Source: Streptomyces antimicrobicus (GTDB lineage Bacteria > Actinomycetota > Actinomycetes > Streptomycetales > Streptomycetaceae). From it: a stretch of DNA of 48,622 bases. Positions 1 to 11,714 of this stretch are shown piece after piece; within the stretch, counting starts at the first letter, position 1, and the number at the start of each line of letters is the position of its first letter. The notes under the pieces were generated by a model. That model made no database searches. It saw only the letters and a program-made list of their open reading frames with translations, and had not been told where the DNA came from. The position numbers were made by a program, and so were the translations under genes. The stretch lies in contig NZ_JAJAUY010000036.1 in the NCBI RefSeq assembly GCF_020532625.1, positions 1-48,622 on the forward strand, in the 5' to 3' direction.

Positions 1-41
1 CCGGGGGGGGGGCCCCTCGCGTGTTCACGGGCCGGGTCGGC

Positions 42-1061
42 TCAGAAGTCCTCGTCGAGGTCGACCGTGCCCTCGACGGCGACCTGGTACGCCGACGGAC
101 GGCGCTCGAAGAAGTTCGTCAGCTCCTGGACGCCCTGGAGCTCCATGAACGAGAACGGGTTCTCGGAGCCGTAGACCGGGGCGAAGCCGAGGCGGACCAG
201 GCGCTGGTCGGCGACGCACTGGAGGTACTCGCGCATCGACTCGGTGTTCATGCCGGGCAGGCCGTCACCGCACAGGTCGCGGCCGAACTGCAGCTCCGCC
301 TCGACGGCTTCCTTCAGCATGTCCGTGACCTGCTGCTGGAGCTGGTCGTCGAAGAGCTCCGGCTCCTCCTTGCGGACGGTGTCCACGACCTCGAACGCGA
401 AGTTCATGTGCATGGTCTCGTCGCGGAAGACCCAGTTGGTGCCGGTGGCCAGGCCGTGCAGGAGGCCGCGCGAGCGGAACCAGTAGACGTAGGCGAAGGC
501 GCCGTAGAAGAACAGGCCCTCGATGCACGCGGCGAAGCAGATCAGGTTCAGCAGGAAGCGGCGCCGGTCGGCGGCCGTCTCCAGCCGCTCGATCTTCTCG
601 ACCGAGTCCATCCACTTGAAGCAGAACTGCGCCTTCTCGCGGATCGACGGGATGTTCTCCACCGCCGCGAAGGCGGCCGCGCGGTCGTCCGGGTCGGGCA
701 GGTAGGTGTCGAGCAGCGTCAGGTAGAACTGGACGTGCACGGCCTCCTCGAAGAGCTGGCGCGACAGGTACAGGCGCGCCTCCGGGGAGTTGATGTGCTT
801 GTACAGCGTCAGCACGAGGTTGTTCGCGACGATCGAGTCACCGGTGGCGAAGAAGGCCACCAGGCGGCCGATCATGTGCTGCTCGGCCGGGGTCAGCTTG
901 GCGAGGTCGGCCACGTCGGAGTGGAGGTCGACCTCCTCCACCGTCCACGTGTTCTTGATCGCGTCCCGGTAGCGCTCGTAGAAGTCCGGGTAGCGCATCG
1001 GGCGCAGGGTCAGCTCGAAGCCGGGGTCGAGCAGGTTCTGGGGGCGGGTGGGGGTGCTCAC
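42..1061 (-). CDS. nrdB: Class Ia ribonucleotide reductase beta subunit
   Basis: This is the small, radical-generating subunit that works with NrdA to reduce ribonucleoside diphosphates for aerobic DNA synthesis. It has about 339 residues, a normal length. Metal-ligand motifs are visible in order: FATGDS, FEEAVHVQFY (Glu, His, and the Tyr four residues after the His that fits the radical tyrosine), CIEGLFFYG and FRDETMHM. The acidic tail DLDEDF fits the NrdA-docking C-terminus. I chose GTG at 1061 because it overlaps the nrdA stop as GTGA, implying translational coupling; a TTG six bases upstream is less likely. In S. coelicolor a third gene, nrdS, follows, but only 41 bases remain here, so it cannot be seen. 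Confidence 0.95.
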   Translation of the reverse strand: MSTPTRPQNLLDPGFELTLRPMRYPDFYERYRDAIKNTWTVEEVDLHSDVADLAKLTPAEQHMIGRLVAFFATGDSIVANNLVLTLYKHINSPEARLYLSRQLFEEAVHVQFYLTLLDTYLPDPDDRAAAFAAVENIPSIREKAQFCFKWMDSVEKIERLETAADRRRFLLNLICFAACIEGLFFYGAFAYVYWFRSRGLLHGLATGTNWVFRDETMHMNFAFEVVDTVRKEEPELFDDQLQQQVTDMLKEAVEAELQFGRDLCGDGLPGMNTESMREYLQCVADQRLVRLGFAPVYGSENPFSFMELQGVQELTNFFERRPSAYQVAVEGTVDLDEDF

Positions 1062-3457
1062 TGGCAAGCCTCGCAGGACTCGGGGTTCTCAAGGGAGCAG
1101 GCCAGCGCGTCGGCGTCGACGGCCTGCGGGAGGGGCGCGGGGGTGGCCGCGGTCTGCGCCTGGGCCGCGCGGGCGATCTTCGTCGCCGGGCGCGAGCGCA
1201 GGTAGTACGTGGTCTTCAGGCCCTGCTTCCAGGCGTACGCGTACATCGAGCTGAGCTTGCCGATGGTGGGCGTCTCCATGAAGAGGTTCAGCGACTGGCT
1301 CTGGTCGAGGTACGGCGTACGCTGCGCCGCCATGTCGATCAGGCCGCGCTGCGGGATCTCCCACGCCGTGCGGTACAGCTCGCGGATCTCGGCGGGGATC
1401 CAGCCGAACCCCTGCACCGAGCCGGAGGAGTCGCGCAGCGCCTCGCGGGTCTGCGCGTCCCAGACGCCCAGCTTCTTGAGGTCCTCCACCAGGTAGCCGT
1501 TGACCTGGAGGAACTCACCGCTGAGGGTCTCGCGCTTGAAGAGGTTGGAGACCTGCGGCTCGATGCACTCGTACACACCGGCGATCGAGGCGATCGTGGC
1601 GGTCGGGGCGATGGCCAGCAGCAGCGAGTTGCGCATGCCGGTGGTGGCGATCCGGGCGCGCAGCGCCGCCCAGCGCTCCGGCCAGTGGTGGGTGACGCCG
1701 TAGTGGTCGGGGTGCAGCACGCCCTGGGCGGTACGGGTCTCCGCCCAGGCCGGCAGCGGGCCGTGGCGCTCGGCGAGGTCGGCGGAGGCCTCGTAGGCGG
1801 CCAGCATGATCCGCTCGGCGATGCGGGTGGAGAGCGCCTTGGCCTCGGCGGAGTCGAACGGCAGGCGCAGCTTGAAGAAGACGTCCTGCAGACCCATCGC
1901 GCCCAGGCCCACCGGGCGCCACTTGGCGTTGGAGTTGCCGGCCTGCTCGGTCGGGTAGAAGTTGATGTCCACCACGCGGTCGAGGAAGGTCACGGCGGTG
2001 CGGACGGTCTCGTCCAGCCGCTCCCAGTCCATCTCGCCGGTCTCCGCGAGGACGAAGGCGCCGAGGTTGACCGAGCCGAGGTTGCACACGGCGGTCTCGT
2101 CGTCGTTGGTGACCTCGATGATCTCCGTGCACAGGTTCGAGGAGTGCACGACCCGGCCGGGCAGGGCGGTCTGGTTCGCGGTGCGGTTGGAGGCGTCCTT
2201 GAACGTCATCCAGCCGTTGCCGGTCTGCGCCAGGGTCCGCATCATGCGGCCGTACAGGTCGCGGGCCGGCATGGTCTTCTTGGCCAGGCCCGCCGCCTCG
2301 GCCTTGAGGTAGGCCGCGTCGAACTCCTCGCCGTAGAGGTCCACCAGCTCCGGGACGTCGGCCGGGGAGAACAGCGACCAGTCCTGGTCGGCGTTGACGC
2401 GGCGCATGAACTCGTCGGGGATCCAGTGCGCGAGGTTCAGGTTGTGCGTGCGCCGGGCGTCCTCACCGGTGTTGTCGCGCAGCTCCAGGAACTCCTCGAT
2501 GTCCGCGTGCCAGGTCTCCAGGTAGACGGCGGCGGCACCCTTGCGGCGGCCGCCCTGGTTCACGGCGGCGACCGAGGCGTCGAGGGTCTTCAGGAACGGG
2601 ACGATGCCGTTGGAGTGGCCGTTGGTGCCCCGGATCAGCGAGCCGCGGGCACGGATGCGGGAGTACGACAGGCCGATGCCGCCGGCGTGCTTCGACAGCC
2701 GCGCCACCTGGTGGTAGCGGTCGTAGATCGAGTCGAGCTCGTCGAGCGGCGAGTCCAGCAGGTAGCAGGAGGACATCTGCGGGTGCCGGGTGCCGGAGTT
2801 GAAGAGGGTGGGGGAGGAGGGCAGGTAGTCCAGCCGGCTCATCAGCCCGTAGAGGGAGGCGACCTCCTCGACCGCGCGCACGCTGTCGTCCTCCGCGAGA
2901 CCGCAGGCCACGCGCAGCATGAAGTGCTGCGGGGTCTCGACGACCTGACGGGTGAGCGGGTGGCGCAGGAGGTAGCGGCTGTGCAGGGTGCGCAGCCCGA
3001 AGAAGCCGAAGCGGTCGTCCGCGCCGTCGGCGAGCGCGTGCTCGACCAGCGCGTCCAGGCGGGCGGCGTGGGCGGCGACGAAGGCGGCCGTGCGGTCGGC
3101 GATCAGGCCCTCGCGGTGGCCGACCGCGACGGAGGCGGAGAAGGAGGTGGCGCCCTGGCCCGCGGCCTCCTCGGCGATGGCGAGGGTCAGCAGCCGGGCG
3201 GCGAGCCGGGAGTACGCCGGGTCCTCGGAGATCAGCCCCGCGGCCGCCTCGGTGGCCAGCCCGCGCAGCTCGGCCTCGTCCGCGGTGGCGCTGCGGCCGC
3301 GCAGGGCGGCGGCGGCGACCCGGCCGGGGTCGGTGTCGGGCAGGTCGGCGGTCAGTTCCGTGAGGGTGCGCAGCAGCGCGGCACCGGGACCGCCGGCCTC
3401 GGCGGCGGCCTCGGGCAGGTCGGACTCGGCGCGCGGTGCGGAAGGCGCGATGGTCAC
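1058..3457 (-). CDS. nrdA: Class Ia ribonucleotide reductase alpha subunit
   Basis: This is the large catalytic subunit of the aerobic ribonucleotide reductase, about 799 residues. Hallmarks include SSCYLLDSPLDELDS, KHAGGIGLS, the active-site segment SSNLCTEI with AVCNLGSVNL, EQAGNSNAKWRPVGLGAMG, and a C-terminal redox pair ending SCEACQ. The reading frame stays open upstream into the riboswitch, but the real start is GTG at 3457, preceded by a GGGAGAG ribosome-binding site. The first 90 or so residues are Ala/Glu-rich, and I do not see a clear VxKRxG-type ATP-cone signature, so the overall-activity domain may be degenerate. It is cotranscribed with nrdB (4-base overlap) and sits behind a cobalamin riboswitch. 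Confidence 0.95.
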   Translation of the reverse strand: MTIAPSAPRAESDLPEAAAEAGGPGAALLRTLTELTADLPDTDPGRVAAAALRGRSATADEAELRGLATEAAAGLISEDPAYSRLAARLLTLAIAEEAAGQGATSFSASVAVGHREGLIADRTAAFVAAHAARLDALVEHALADGADDRFGFFGLRTLHSRYLLRHPLTRQVVETPQHFMLRVACGLAEDDSVRAVEEVASLYGLMSRLDYLPSSPTLFNSGTRHPQMSSCYLLDSPLDELDSIYDRYHQVARLSKHAGGIGLSYSRIRARGSLIRGTNGHSNGIVPFLKTLDASVAAVNQGGRRKGAAAVYLETWHADIEEFLELRDNTGEDARRTHNLNLAHWIPDEFMRRVNADQDWSLFSPADVPELVDLYGEEFDAAYLKAEAAGLAKKTMPARDLYGRMMRTLAQTGNGWMTFKDASNRTANQTALPGRVVHSSNLCTEIIEVTNDDETAVCNLGSVNLGAFVLAETGEMDWERLDETVRTAVTFLDRVVDINFYPTEQAGNSNAKWRPVGLGAMGLQDVFFKLRLPFDSAEAKALSTRIAERIMLAAYEASADLAERHGPLPAWAETRTAQGVLHPDHYGVTHHWPERWAALRARIATTGMRNSLLLAIAPTATIASIAGVYECIEPQVSNLFKRETLSGEFLQVNGYLVEDLKKLGVWDAQTREALRDSSGSVQGFGWIPAEIRELYRTAWEIPQRGLIDMAAQRTPYLDQSQSLNLFMETPTIGKLSSMYAYAWKQGLKTTYYLRSRPATKIARAAQAQTAATPAPLPQAVDADALACSLENPESCEACQ

Positions 3458-3605
3458 GGGGGGCTCTCCCTCGCTCGGCTCCGGCTCTTCGGACGGCGGG
3501 GCAGGCGGGAGCGCACGCGGGCATGACGAAGCAAGGATCATCGGCACCGCACGGCGTCCACCGGCCCAACCGCGAGGCCCGGACGTGGTCGGCATCCGGG
3601 ACGGT

Positions 3606-3722
3606 CGACCCGGACGCACCGTCGGCAGGTCATCGGACTTGGCGCCCGGGCGGCCGGACACTTCATACCGTTGCGGGACAGTTCCGGATTCCCACCGGAT
3701 TCCCCTGCGGCGACAGCGAGGA
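3606..3722 (-). promoter_or_regulatory. Cobalamin (B12) riboswitch of nrdAB
   Basis: Read on the minus strand, the leader shows the conserved cobalamin-aptamer blocks in the right order: GGGAATCCGGTGGGAATCC (about 3684-3702), then CTGTCCCGCAACGGT (3667-3681), then GACCTGCC (3624-3631). It lies about 150 bases upstream of the nrdA GTG. In S. coelicolor, coenzyme B12 represses the class Ia nrdABS operon through such a riboswitch, so the B12-dependent class II enzyme is used when cobalamin is available. The expression platform between 3458 and 3605 was not resolved by eye; the outer limits are approximate. Confidence 0.92.
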
Positions 3723-3723
3723 C

Positions 3724-3772
3724 GAGCATACATGTGGGGGGCCGCCTCTGTGCGACCCCCTAGATGTTGTGT
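3724..3772 (-). promoter_or_regulatory. Candidate nrdA promoter with NrdR boxes
   Basis: A TATGCT -10 candidate (minus strand, 3725-3730) would start transcription just before the riboswitch. A NrdR-box-like sequence, ACACAACATCTAGGGG, lies at 3757-3772. A weaker second one, overlapping the -10, is centred about 32 bases away, close to three helical turns, the arrangement NrdR needs. The upstream box matches well and the second is weak, so the pair is inference. Confidence 0.45.
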
Positions 3773-3791
3773 CGTGTGCCGTACACGACGG

Positions 3792-4307
3792 TCACTCTGC
3801 GCCCGGCTGCCACTCCAGTCGGTAGGTGAGCAGGGGCACTTCGGGCACCGGCGCCCAATCCCGCTCGGGCGTGCGGACGAAGCCCGTCCGCTCGTAGATC
3901 CGGTGCGCCCCGCGCATGGCGGGCTGGGTGGAGAGCACCAGCGCCCGGACCCCGGGCAGGGCCCGGGCCCGCTCGACGCACTCGCGTACGAGCGCCTCGC
4001 CGGCCCCCCGGCCCCGGGCCGCCGGATCGACGGCGAGCATCCGGAACTCGGCCTCGCCGGGCCCGGCGATGTCGCAGTACCGGCTCCCCGGCGGCGCGAG
4101 CGCCACCCCGCCGAGCACCGTGCCGTCCTCGCGCACGGCGACCAGCACGACCGCGTCCTCGGCCCGCGCGGCGACGTCGCGCAGCACGCCGATGTAGTAC
4201 CCCGCCGGGTCGGCGTCGAGGAGCCCGTCGCCGACGTAGGCCCGCACGGTGACCTCCCCGAGGGCCTCGTACTCCTCGGGCCGCGCTTGTCTGATCAGGA
4301 TGTCCAT
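3792..4307 (-). CDS. GNAT family N-acetyltransferase
   Basis: A protein of about 171 residues with the GNAT fold: an N-terminal IRQARPEEYEAL strand-helix, a central beta strand EAEFRMLAVDP, and the acetyl-CoA pyrophosphate loop ARGRGAGEALV, followed by ARALPGVRALVLST and the C-terminal RIYERTGFVRT signature. The substrate is unknown. I start it at ATG 4307 (MDILIRQ), because that gives the usual GNAT N-terminus; GTG at 4322 is possible and neither has a convincing ribosome-binding site. It lies directly upstream of the nrdA promoter on the same strand, with no terminator visible between them. Confidence 0.8.
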   Translation of the reverse strand: MDILIRQARPEEYEALGEVTVRAYVGDGLLDADPAGYYIGVLRDVAARAEDAVVLVAVREDGTVLGGVALAPPGSRYCDIAGPGEAEFRMLAVDPAARGRGAGEALVRECVERARALPGVRALVLSTQPAMRGAHRIYERTGFVRTPERDWAPVPEVPLLTYRLEWQPGAE

Positions 4308-4324
4308 GGGTTCGAGTGTCACCC

Positions 4325-4774
4325 ATGCGTGCCGGTGCCCGGGGCTATCGTCGAAGCAGCACCGTCGAGGAAGGCGAGCCCGAGCTCCGGCTCTACGGTG
4401 AGCTGGGCGTGAAGGTCCAGCAGTACCGCCAAGGGCGCGCGCGGCCGGACGGCGCCCTGGCGCCCAGTGGCTCCATCGGCGGGCAGGGCGATTGGATCGA
4501 GCCGGATCCCGTGCTCATGGTGGTGGAGGTCACCTCGTACGACCGGGACACCGATCGCCGGGACCGCCACGAGAAGCCCCGGGCCTACGCTCAGACAGGC
4601 ATCCCGGTGTACTTGCTGATCGACCGCGACCACTGTCTGGTGAGTGTCCACAGTGAGCCCGACGGGCAGCGGTACGAGCGTGTGCTGACCGTCCCCTTCG
4701 GCAAGGACGTGGAGATCCCCGACCCCGTCGGCATCACGTTCTCGACCGAGCCGCTCAAGGACTGGGTCCGCTGA
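4325..4774 (+). pseudogene. Truncated Uma2-family (DUF820) restriction-like nuclease
   Basis: The last 110 residues match the PD-(D/E)XK core of Uma2 proteins: RPDGAL (the PD), DPVLMVVEVTS (the catalytic E), the HEKPRAYAQTGIPVYLLID segment, then VPFGKDVEIPDP. A normal Uma2 protein has about 60-80 further N-terminal residues holding the first helices and strand. Here the frame opens at ATG 4325 with only MRAGARGYRRSS-like sequence before the core, and no alternative upstream start exists because the GNAT gene diverges there. It is most likely a decayed or 5'-deleted copy. The catalytic residues remain, so a short functional product cannot be excluded. Confidence 0.55.
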
Positions 4775-4790
4775 ATCCGGCGTGCACGCC

Positions 4791-4827
4791 CTGAAGGGCC
4801 CCGCCGGATTCCGGCGGGGCCCTTCAG
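4791..4827. terminator. Bidirectional terminator, Uma2 remnant / ybdD
   Basis: A perfect 17-bp inverted repeat, CTGAAGGGCCCCGCCGG and its complement, around a 3-base loop. It sits between two convergent reading frames, so it probably serves both strands. There is no U tract, as usual in Streptomyces. Confidence 0.85.
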
Positions 4828-4833
4828 AAGGGT

Positions 4834-5027
4834 TCAGCAGCAGCGGAACCCCTCGCGGGGGTCCGCCTCGCGCGCGTCCGTGCGCGCGCGTTCGAAGGCG
4901 CGGCGGGTCATGACCTCGGCCTGCGGGTCGTGGCCGCGGGCGTGGGCGACGTACCGGTCGTACGCCGCCTCCCCCGAGAACTCCCGGACGTAGTGGCGGA
5001 CCCGGGCCAGCCGCTCCCGGAGGGTGG

Positions 5028-5031
<4 letters not shown>
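4834..5031 (-). CDS. YbdD/YjiX family small protein (CstA partner)
   Basis: A 65-residue protein of the YbdD/YjiX (DUF466) family: TLRERLARVRHYVREFSGE, then YDRYVAHARGHDP and the tail FRCC. Proteins of this family are nearly always encoded directly after CstA/BtsT-type transporters, and have been linked to their transport function in enterobacteria. The GTG at 5031 overlaps the cstA stop (GTGA), so the two are translationally coupled. It is too short for membrane segments, and the exact biochemical role is not known to me. Confidence 0.88.
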
Positions 5032-7274
<2,243 letters not shown>

Positions 7275-7382
7275 GATCCTCGTCCCCTCGTTGATCATCT
7301 GCAGTGAGCGCAGGAATCTACGGGGGCCTACCCGCTGGACGTAAGCCCCCGTCCGTATAGCGGTACGAGAGTCAACTACGAA

Positions 7383-8207
<825 letters not shown>

Positions 8208-8294
8208 TCACATGGTGACACGGTGTGGAGGGCACACCTCGCCCCTCCCGAGGTGTCGGTCCGGTAACGGACGGGACCCCCGCTCATTAGACCC

Positions 8295-8346
8295 TTGACA
8301 CCCCTAAAGGTCTAGGCCAAGCTCCCGGTACTGGTCTAAACCAATA
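8295..8346 (+). promoter_or_regulatory. dasA promoter with two dre (DasR) sites
   Basis: A TTGACA -35 at 8295-8300 is followed by two DasR-responsive elements: AGGTCTAGGCCA at 8308-8319 (two mismatches to TGGTCTAGACCA) and TGGTCTAAACCA at 8332-8343 (one mismatch). Both overlap or follow the core promoter, where DasR would block initiation until released by phosphorylated amino sugars. A clear -10 could not be picked. Confidence 0.9.
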
Positions 8347-8436
8347 TGGATCAGATCCCGGCCCCACAGGCTGTACTTGGCGTAAGTCATCGCGGCGGGC
8401 AAGGGAAGTGCAGACAGCATCCCTGAGGAGGGTGGC

Positions 8437-9720
8437 GTGAAGCGCAAGCTCATCGCGGCGGTCGGTGTCGCGGGCATGATGGCCGGTGTCGCGGCTTGTG
8501 GCAATGGTGGCGACGACAAGGGTAGCTCCGACGCCAACGGCAACAAGACCGTCACCGTCTGGGTGATGGACGGCTCCGCGCCGAAGGCCTGGCTCGACGA
8601 GGTCAACAAGGAGTTCGAGGCCAAGCACCCGAACACCAAGGTCAAGGTCGAGATCCAGCAGTGGAAGGGCATCCAGGAGAAGGTCACCACCGCCCTCTCC
8701 GAGAACACCCCGCCGGACGTCATCGAGCTCGGCAACACCCAGACCGCGGGCTACGCCGTCACCGGCGGCCTCGCCGACCTGACGGGTGACAAGGCCAAGC
8801 TCGGCGCCGACGCCTGGCAGAAGGGCATGCTCGCCTCCGCCGAGGTCGACGGCAAGCTCTACTCCGCCCCGTGGTACGCCGCCAACCGCGTGGTGGTCTA
8901 CGACAAGAAGGCCTTCGAGAAGGCCGGCGTCACGCCGCCGAAGACCCGCGACGAGTGGCTCGCCGGCCTCGACAAGCTCAAGGCCTCGGACCCGGCCACG
9001 CAGCCGATCTACCTCCCGGGCCAGAGCTGGTACGTGCTGGCCGGCTTCATCTGGGACGAGGGCGGCGACCTCGCCGTCAAGGACGGCGGCAAGTGGAAGG
9101 GCCAGCTGGCCACCCCGCAGGCCGCCTCCGCGATGGAGTTCTACAAGAAGCTCCAGGCCTATTCCACCGCCCCCAAGGACAAGGACGAGGCCACCCCGCA
9201 GCAGTCCACCGACATCGTCCCCAAGGGCGGCGTCGCCTCCTGGATCGGTCTGGGCTGGGAGGCCCAGGGCGCGCTGAAGGCCCTGAAGGAAGCGGGCAAG
9301 GAGGGCGACTTCGGCTACTTCCCGATCCCGGGCAAGACCGCCGACAAGCCGGGCTCGGTGTTCCTCGGCGGCTCCAACCTGGCCGTGGCCGAGCGCTCCA
9401 AGAACAAGGACCTGGCCAAGGAGTGGCTGGCGCTGGCCGCGGGCAAGGACCAGATGACCAAGTACGCCGCCGCCACCGAGGGCGCGCTGCTGCCCAACCA
9501 GCAGGCCGCCAACTTCTCGGCCGCCGCGGGCTCCTTCGCCGAGTCGATGGCGAAGGCCGCCGCCAACGGCAGGATCACCCCGGTGACCGCGGGCTGGGCG
9601 AACGTCGAGACCGAGCCGAACCCGATCAAGGAGTACATGACCAAGGTGCTCAAGGGTGAGGACGCCGCGAAGGCGGGCGAGGCGGCCGACAAGGAGATCG
9701 CGAGCCGCATCAACAAGTAA
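8437..9720 (+). CDS. dasA: Chitobiose-binding lipoprotein DasA
   Basis: The extracytoplasmic substrate-binding lipoprotein of the N,N'-diacetylchitobiose ABC importer, 427 residues. The signal peptide has a KRK start and the lipobox VAAC, with Cys21 as the lipidated residue. The mature part is a solute-binding family 1 protein (VTVWVMDGSAPKAW at the start; PPDVIELGNTQTAGYA; NRVVVYDKKAFEKAGV). The GTG start has a GAGGAGGG site seven bases away. It is the first gene of dasABC. A GC-rich stem-loop between dasA and dasB may allow more DasA than permease to be made. Confidence 0.95.
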   Translation: MKRKLIAAVGVAGMMAGVAACGNGGDDKGSSDANGNKTVTVWVMDGSAPKAWLDEVNKEFEAKHPNTKVKVEIQQWKGIQEKVTTALSENTPPDVIELGNTQTAGYAVTGGLADLTGDKAKLGADAWQKGMLASAEVDGKLYSAPWYAANRVVVYDKKAFEKAGVTPPKTRDEWLAGLDKLKASDPATQPIYLPGQSWYVLAGFIWDEGGDLAVKDGGKWKGQLATPQAASAMEFYKKLQAYSTAPKDKDEATPQQSTDIVPKGGVASWIGLGWEAQGALKALKEAGKEGDFGYFPIPGKTADKPGSVFLGGSNLAVAERSKNKDLAKEWLALAAGKDQMTKYAAATEGALLPNQQAANFSAAAGSFAESMAKAAANGRITPVTAGWANVETEPNPIKEYMTKVLKGEDAAKAGEAADKEIASRINK

Positions 9721-9748
9721 CCCGCCCGCTGGACCGCAGGACAACGCA

Positions 9749-9791
9749 CCGGGGGGTACGGCAGGCGCCGACGCGTCCGCCGTGCCCCCGG
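9749..9791 (+). other. Intercistronic stem-loop between dasA and dasB
   Basis: CCGGGGGGTACGGC (9749-9762) can pair with GCCGTGCCCCCGG (9779-9791) across a 16-base loop. Such hairpins behind binding-protein genes commonly stabilise the upstream message or partly terminate transcription, giving excess binding protein over permease. The function here is inference. Confidence 0.5.
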
Positions 9792-9835
9792 TCGCGCATT
9801 GACGCGCCCCGTCAACCGCGAGGAAACCACCAGTC

Positions 9836-10855
9836 ATGACCGTGCACTCCCAGGGAGCGGCGACCAGCGCTCCACAGGACGCACCACCCCCGTCCGCCGG
9901 ACCGGGTTCGCCGCCGCCCCGGCCGTCCGGCTCCGCCCGTCCGTCTCCTCGCGGGGGCCGGAAGTCGCTCCCGTCGGGCTGGCTGCCGTACGCCCTCGTG
10001 GCGCCGGCCGTCCTCAGCATCGCCGGACTGCTGCTCTACCCGCTCGGCAAGAACGTCCTGCTCTCCTTCCAGCAGGTCAACAAGATCGAGCTGATCCAGC
10101 GCAAGGCGCCGTTCATCGGCCTGGACAACTACACCGGGCTGCTCGGCGACGCGAAGTTCTGGACCGTCGTCGTCCGCAGCTTCGCCTTCACCGCCGTCAA
10201 CGTCGCGCTGATCATGCTGCTGGGCAGCCTCATCGGCATCCTGCTGAACCGGCTCGGCAAGAAGATGCGCCTGGTGCTCTCCATGGCCCTGGTCATGGCC
10301 TGGGCGATGCCGATCGTCGCCTCCGTCACCGTCTTCCAGTGGCTGTTCGACGAGCAGTTCGGCGTCGCCAACTGGGTGATGCGCACGCTCGGCTTCAGCG
10401 GCTACGACCAGCACAACTGGTTCGAGACCGGCTTCTCGACCATGGTCATCATCATGATCCTGCTGGTCTGGGGATCCGTCCCGTTCGTCGCGCTCAACAT
10501 GTACGCCGGCCTGACCACCGTCGGCGCGGAGCTGTACGAGGCCGCCAAGATGGACGGGGCGAACGGCTGGCAGACGTTCTGGAAGATCGTCTTCCCGAAC
10601 CTGCGCCCCTTCTTCCTCGTCACCACCTTCCTGGAGGTGATCTGGATCTTCAAGGCCTTCACCCAGGTCTACGCCATGCGCGCCGGCGGCCCCGACCGCG
10701 CCTCCGAGACCCTCCCCGTCTTCGCCTACATCGAGGGCCAGTCCCAGCAGCACTACGGCCTGGCCGCCGCCATCTCGGTCCTGACGATCCTGATGCTCGT
10801 GGTCGTCATGTCCTTCTACTTCCGCCTGATCCTGAAGCAGGAGGACGAGCAGTGA
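9836..10855 (+). CDS. dasB: Chitobiose ABC permease DasB
   Basis: A 339-residue MalF-type permease with a Pro/Ser-rich cytoplasmic N-terminus of about 45 residues, then six membrane segments starting at WLPYALVAPAVLSIAGLLL. The cytoplasmic EAA loop, EAAKMDGANGWQTFWKIVFP, binds the shared ATPase (MsiK in Streptomyces, which is not encoded here). The ATG follows a GAGGAAA site. The last codons overlap dasC by GTGA, showing translational coupling. Confidence 0.93.
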   Translation: MTVHSQGAATSAPQDAPPPSAGPGSPPPRPSGSARPSPRGGRKSLPSGWLPYALVAPAVLSIAGLLLYPLGKNVLLSFQQVNKIELIQRKAPFIGLDNYTGLLGDAKFWTVVVRSFAFTAVNVALIMLLGSLIGILLNRLGKKMRLVLSMALVMAWAMPIVASVTVFQWLFDEQFGVANWVMRTLGFSGYDQHNWFETGFSTMVIIMILLVWGSVPFVALNMYAGLTTVGAELYEAAKMDGANGWQTFWKIVFPNLRPFFLVTTFLEVIWIFKAFTQVYAMRAGGPDRASETLPVFAYIEGQSQQHYGLAAAISVLTILMLVVVMSFYFRLILKQEDEQ

Positions 10856-11706
10856 GCCAGCAGCAGACCCTTCGCCCGCGCAAGCCGCTCCGCCCCCTGG
10901 CGGTCGTCAAGAACCTCGGCGCGCTGCTCCTCGCCGCGGTCTTCGTCTTCCCCGTGTACTGGATGTTCTCCTCGGCGCTGAAGCCGTCGGGCGAGATCCT
11001 CACCAAGGACCCGGTCTTCCTCTTCACCCCGACGCTGGACAACTTCGGCACCGCCACCGGGGTCGAGATGTTCTGGACCTACGTGCAGAACAGCCTCGTG
11101 GTGACCGTCGGCGCCGTCCTGCTGGCCCTCGCCGTCGCCCTCGCGGCCGGCTTCGCCCTCGCCCGGATGACGTTCAAGGGCCGCAAGGGCCTGGTCCTGG
11201 CCGTGATGATGGCGCAGATGGCCCCCTGGGAGGTCATGGTCATCGCGATGTACATGATCGCCCGCGACGCCGAGATGCTGAACAGCATCGCGCTGCTGAC
11301 GGTCATCTACTTCGTCATGGTGCTGCCCTTCACCATCTGGACCCTGCGCGGCTTCATCGCCGCCGTGCCGGCGACGCTGGAGGAGGCCGCGCAGATCGAC
11401 GGCTGCACCCGCGGCCAGGCCTTCCGGAAGGTCATCTTCCCGCTGCTGGCCCCCGGGCTCATGTCCACCTCGCTCTTCGGTTTCATCACCGCCTGGAACG
11501 AGTTCGCGATGGTCCTGATCCTCAACAAGGACAAGGCCGCGCAGACGCTGCCCCTGTGGCTGACGCAGTTCCAGACCGCCTTCGGCAACGACTGGGGCGC
11601 CACCATGGCCGCGTCCTCGCTCTTCGCGGTCCCGGTCCTGGTCGTCTTCGTCTTCCTCCAGCGCAAGGCCGTCGGCGGGATGACCGCCGGCGCAGTGAAG
11701 GGATAA
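10852..11706 (+). CDS. dasC: Chitobiose ABC permease DasC
   Basis: A 284-residue MalG-type permease, partner of DasB. It has six predicted membrane segments from NLGALLLAAVFVFPVYWMF, the EAA loop EEAAQIDGCTRGQAFRKVIF, and the WNEFAMVLIL segment typical of MalG proteins. The GTG start overlaps the dasB stop. No ATPase gene follows, as is usual for Streptomyces sugar importers, which share MsiK. Only eight bases separate it from dasD, so transcription of dasABCD as one unit is likely. Confidence 0.93.
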   Translation: MSQQQTLRPRKPLRPLAVVKNLGALLLAAVFVFPVYWMFSSALKPSGEILTKDPVFLFTPTLDNFGTATGVEMFWTYVQNSLVVTVGAVLLALAVALAAGFALARMTFKGRKGLVLAVMMAQMAPWEVMVIAMYMIARDAEMLNSIALLTVIYFVMVLPFTIWTLRGFIAAVPATLEEAAQIDGCTRGQAFRKVIFPLLAPGLMSTSLFGFITAWNEFAMVLILNKDKAAQTLPLWLTQFQTAFGNDWGATMAASSLFAVPVLVVFVFLQRKAVGGMTAGAVKG

Positions 11707-11714
11707 CGGCACAC

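Noticed and set aside
1685..3526. A 613-codon plus-strand frame opposite nrdA
   Set aside because: nrdA is unambiguous on the other strand; the frame has repetitive Gly/Val/Arg composition.
3458..3733. Upstream extension of nrdA by 92 codons
   Set aside because: It would translate the cobalamin riboswitch; GTG 3457 has a ribosome-binding site.
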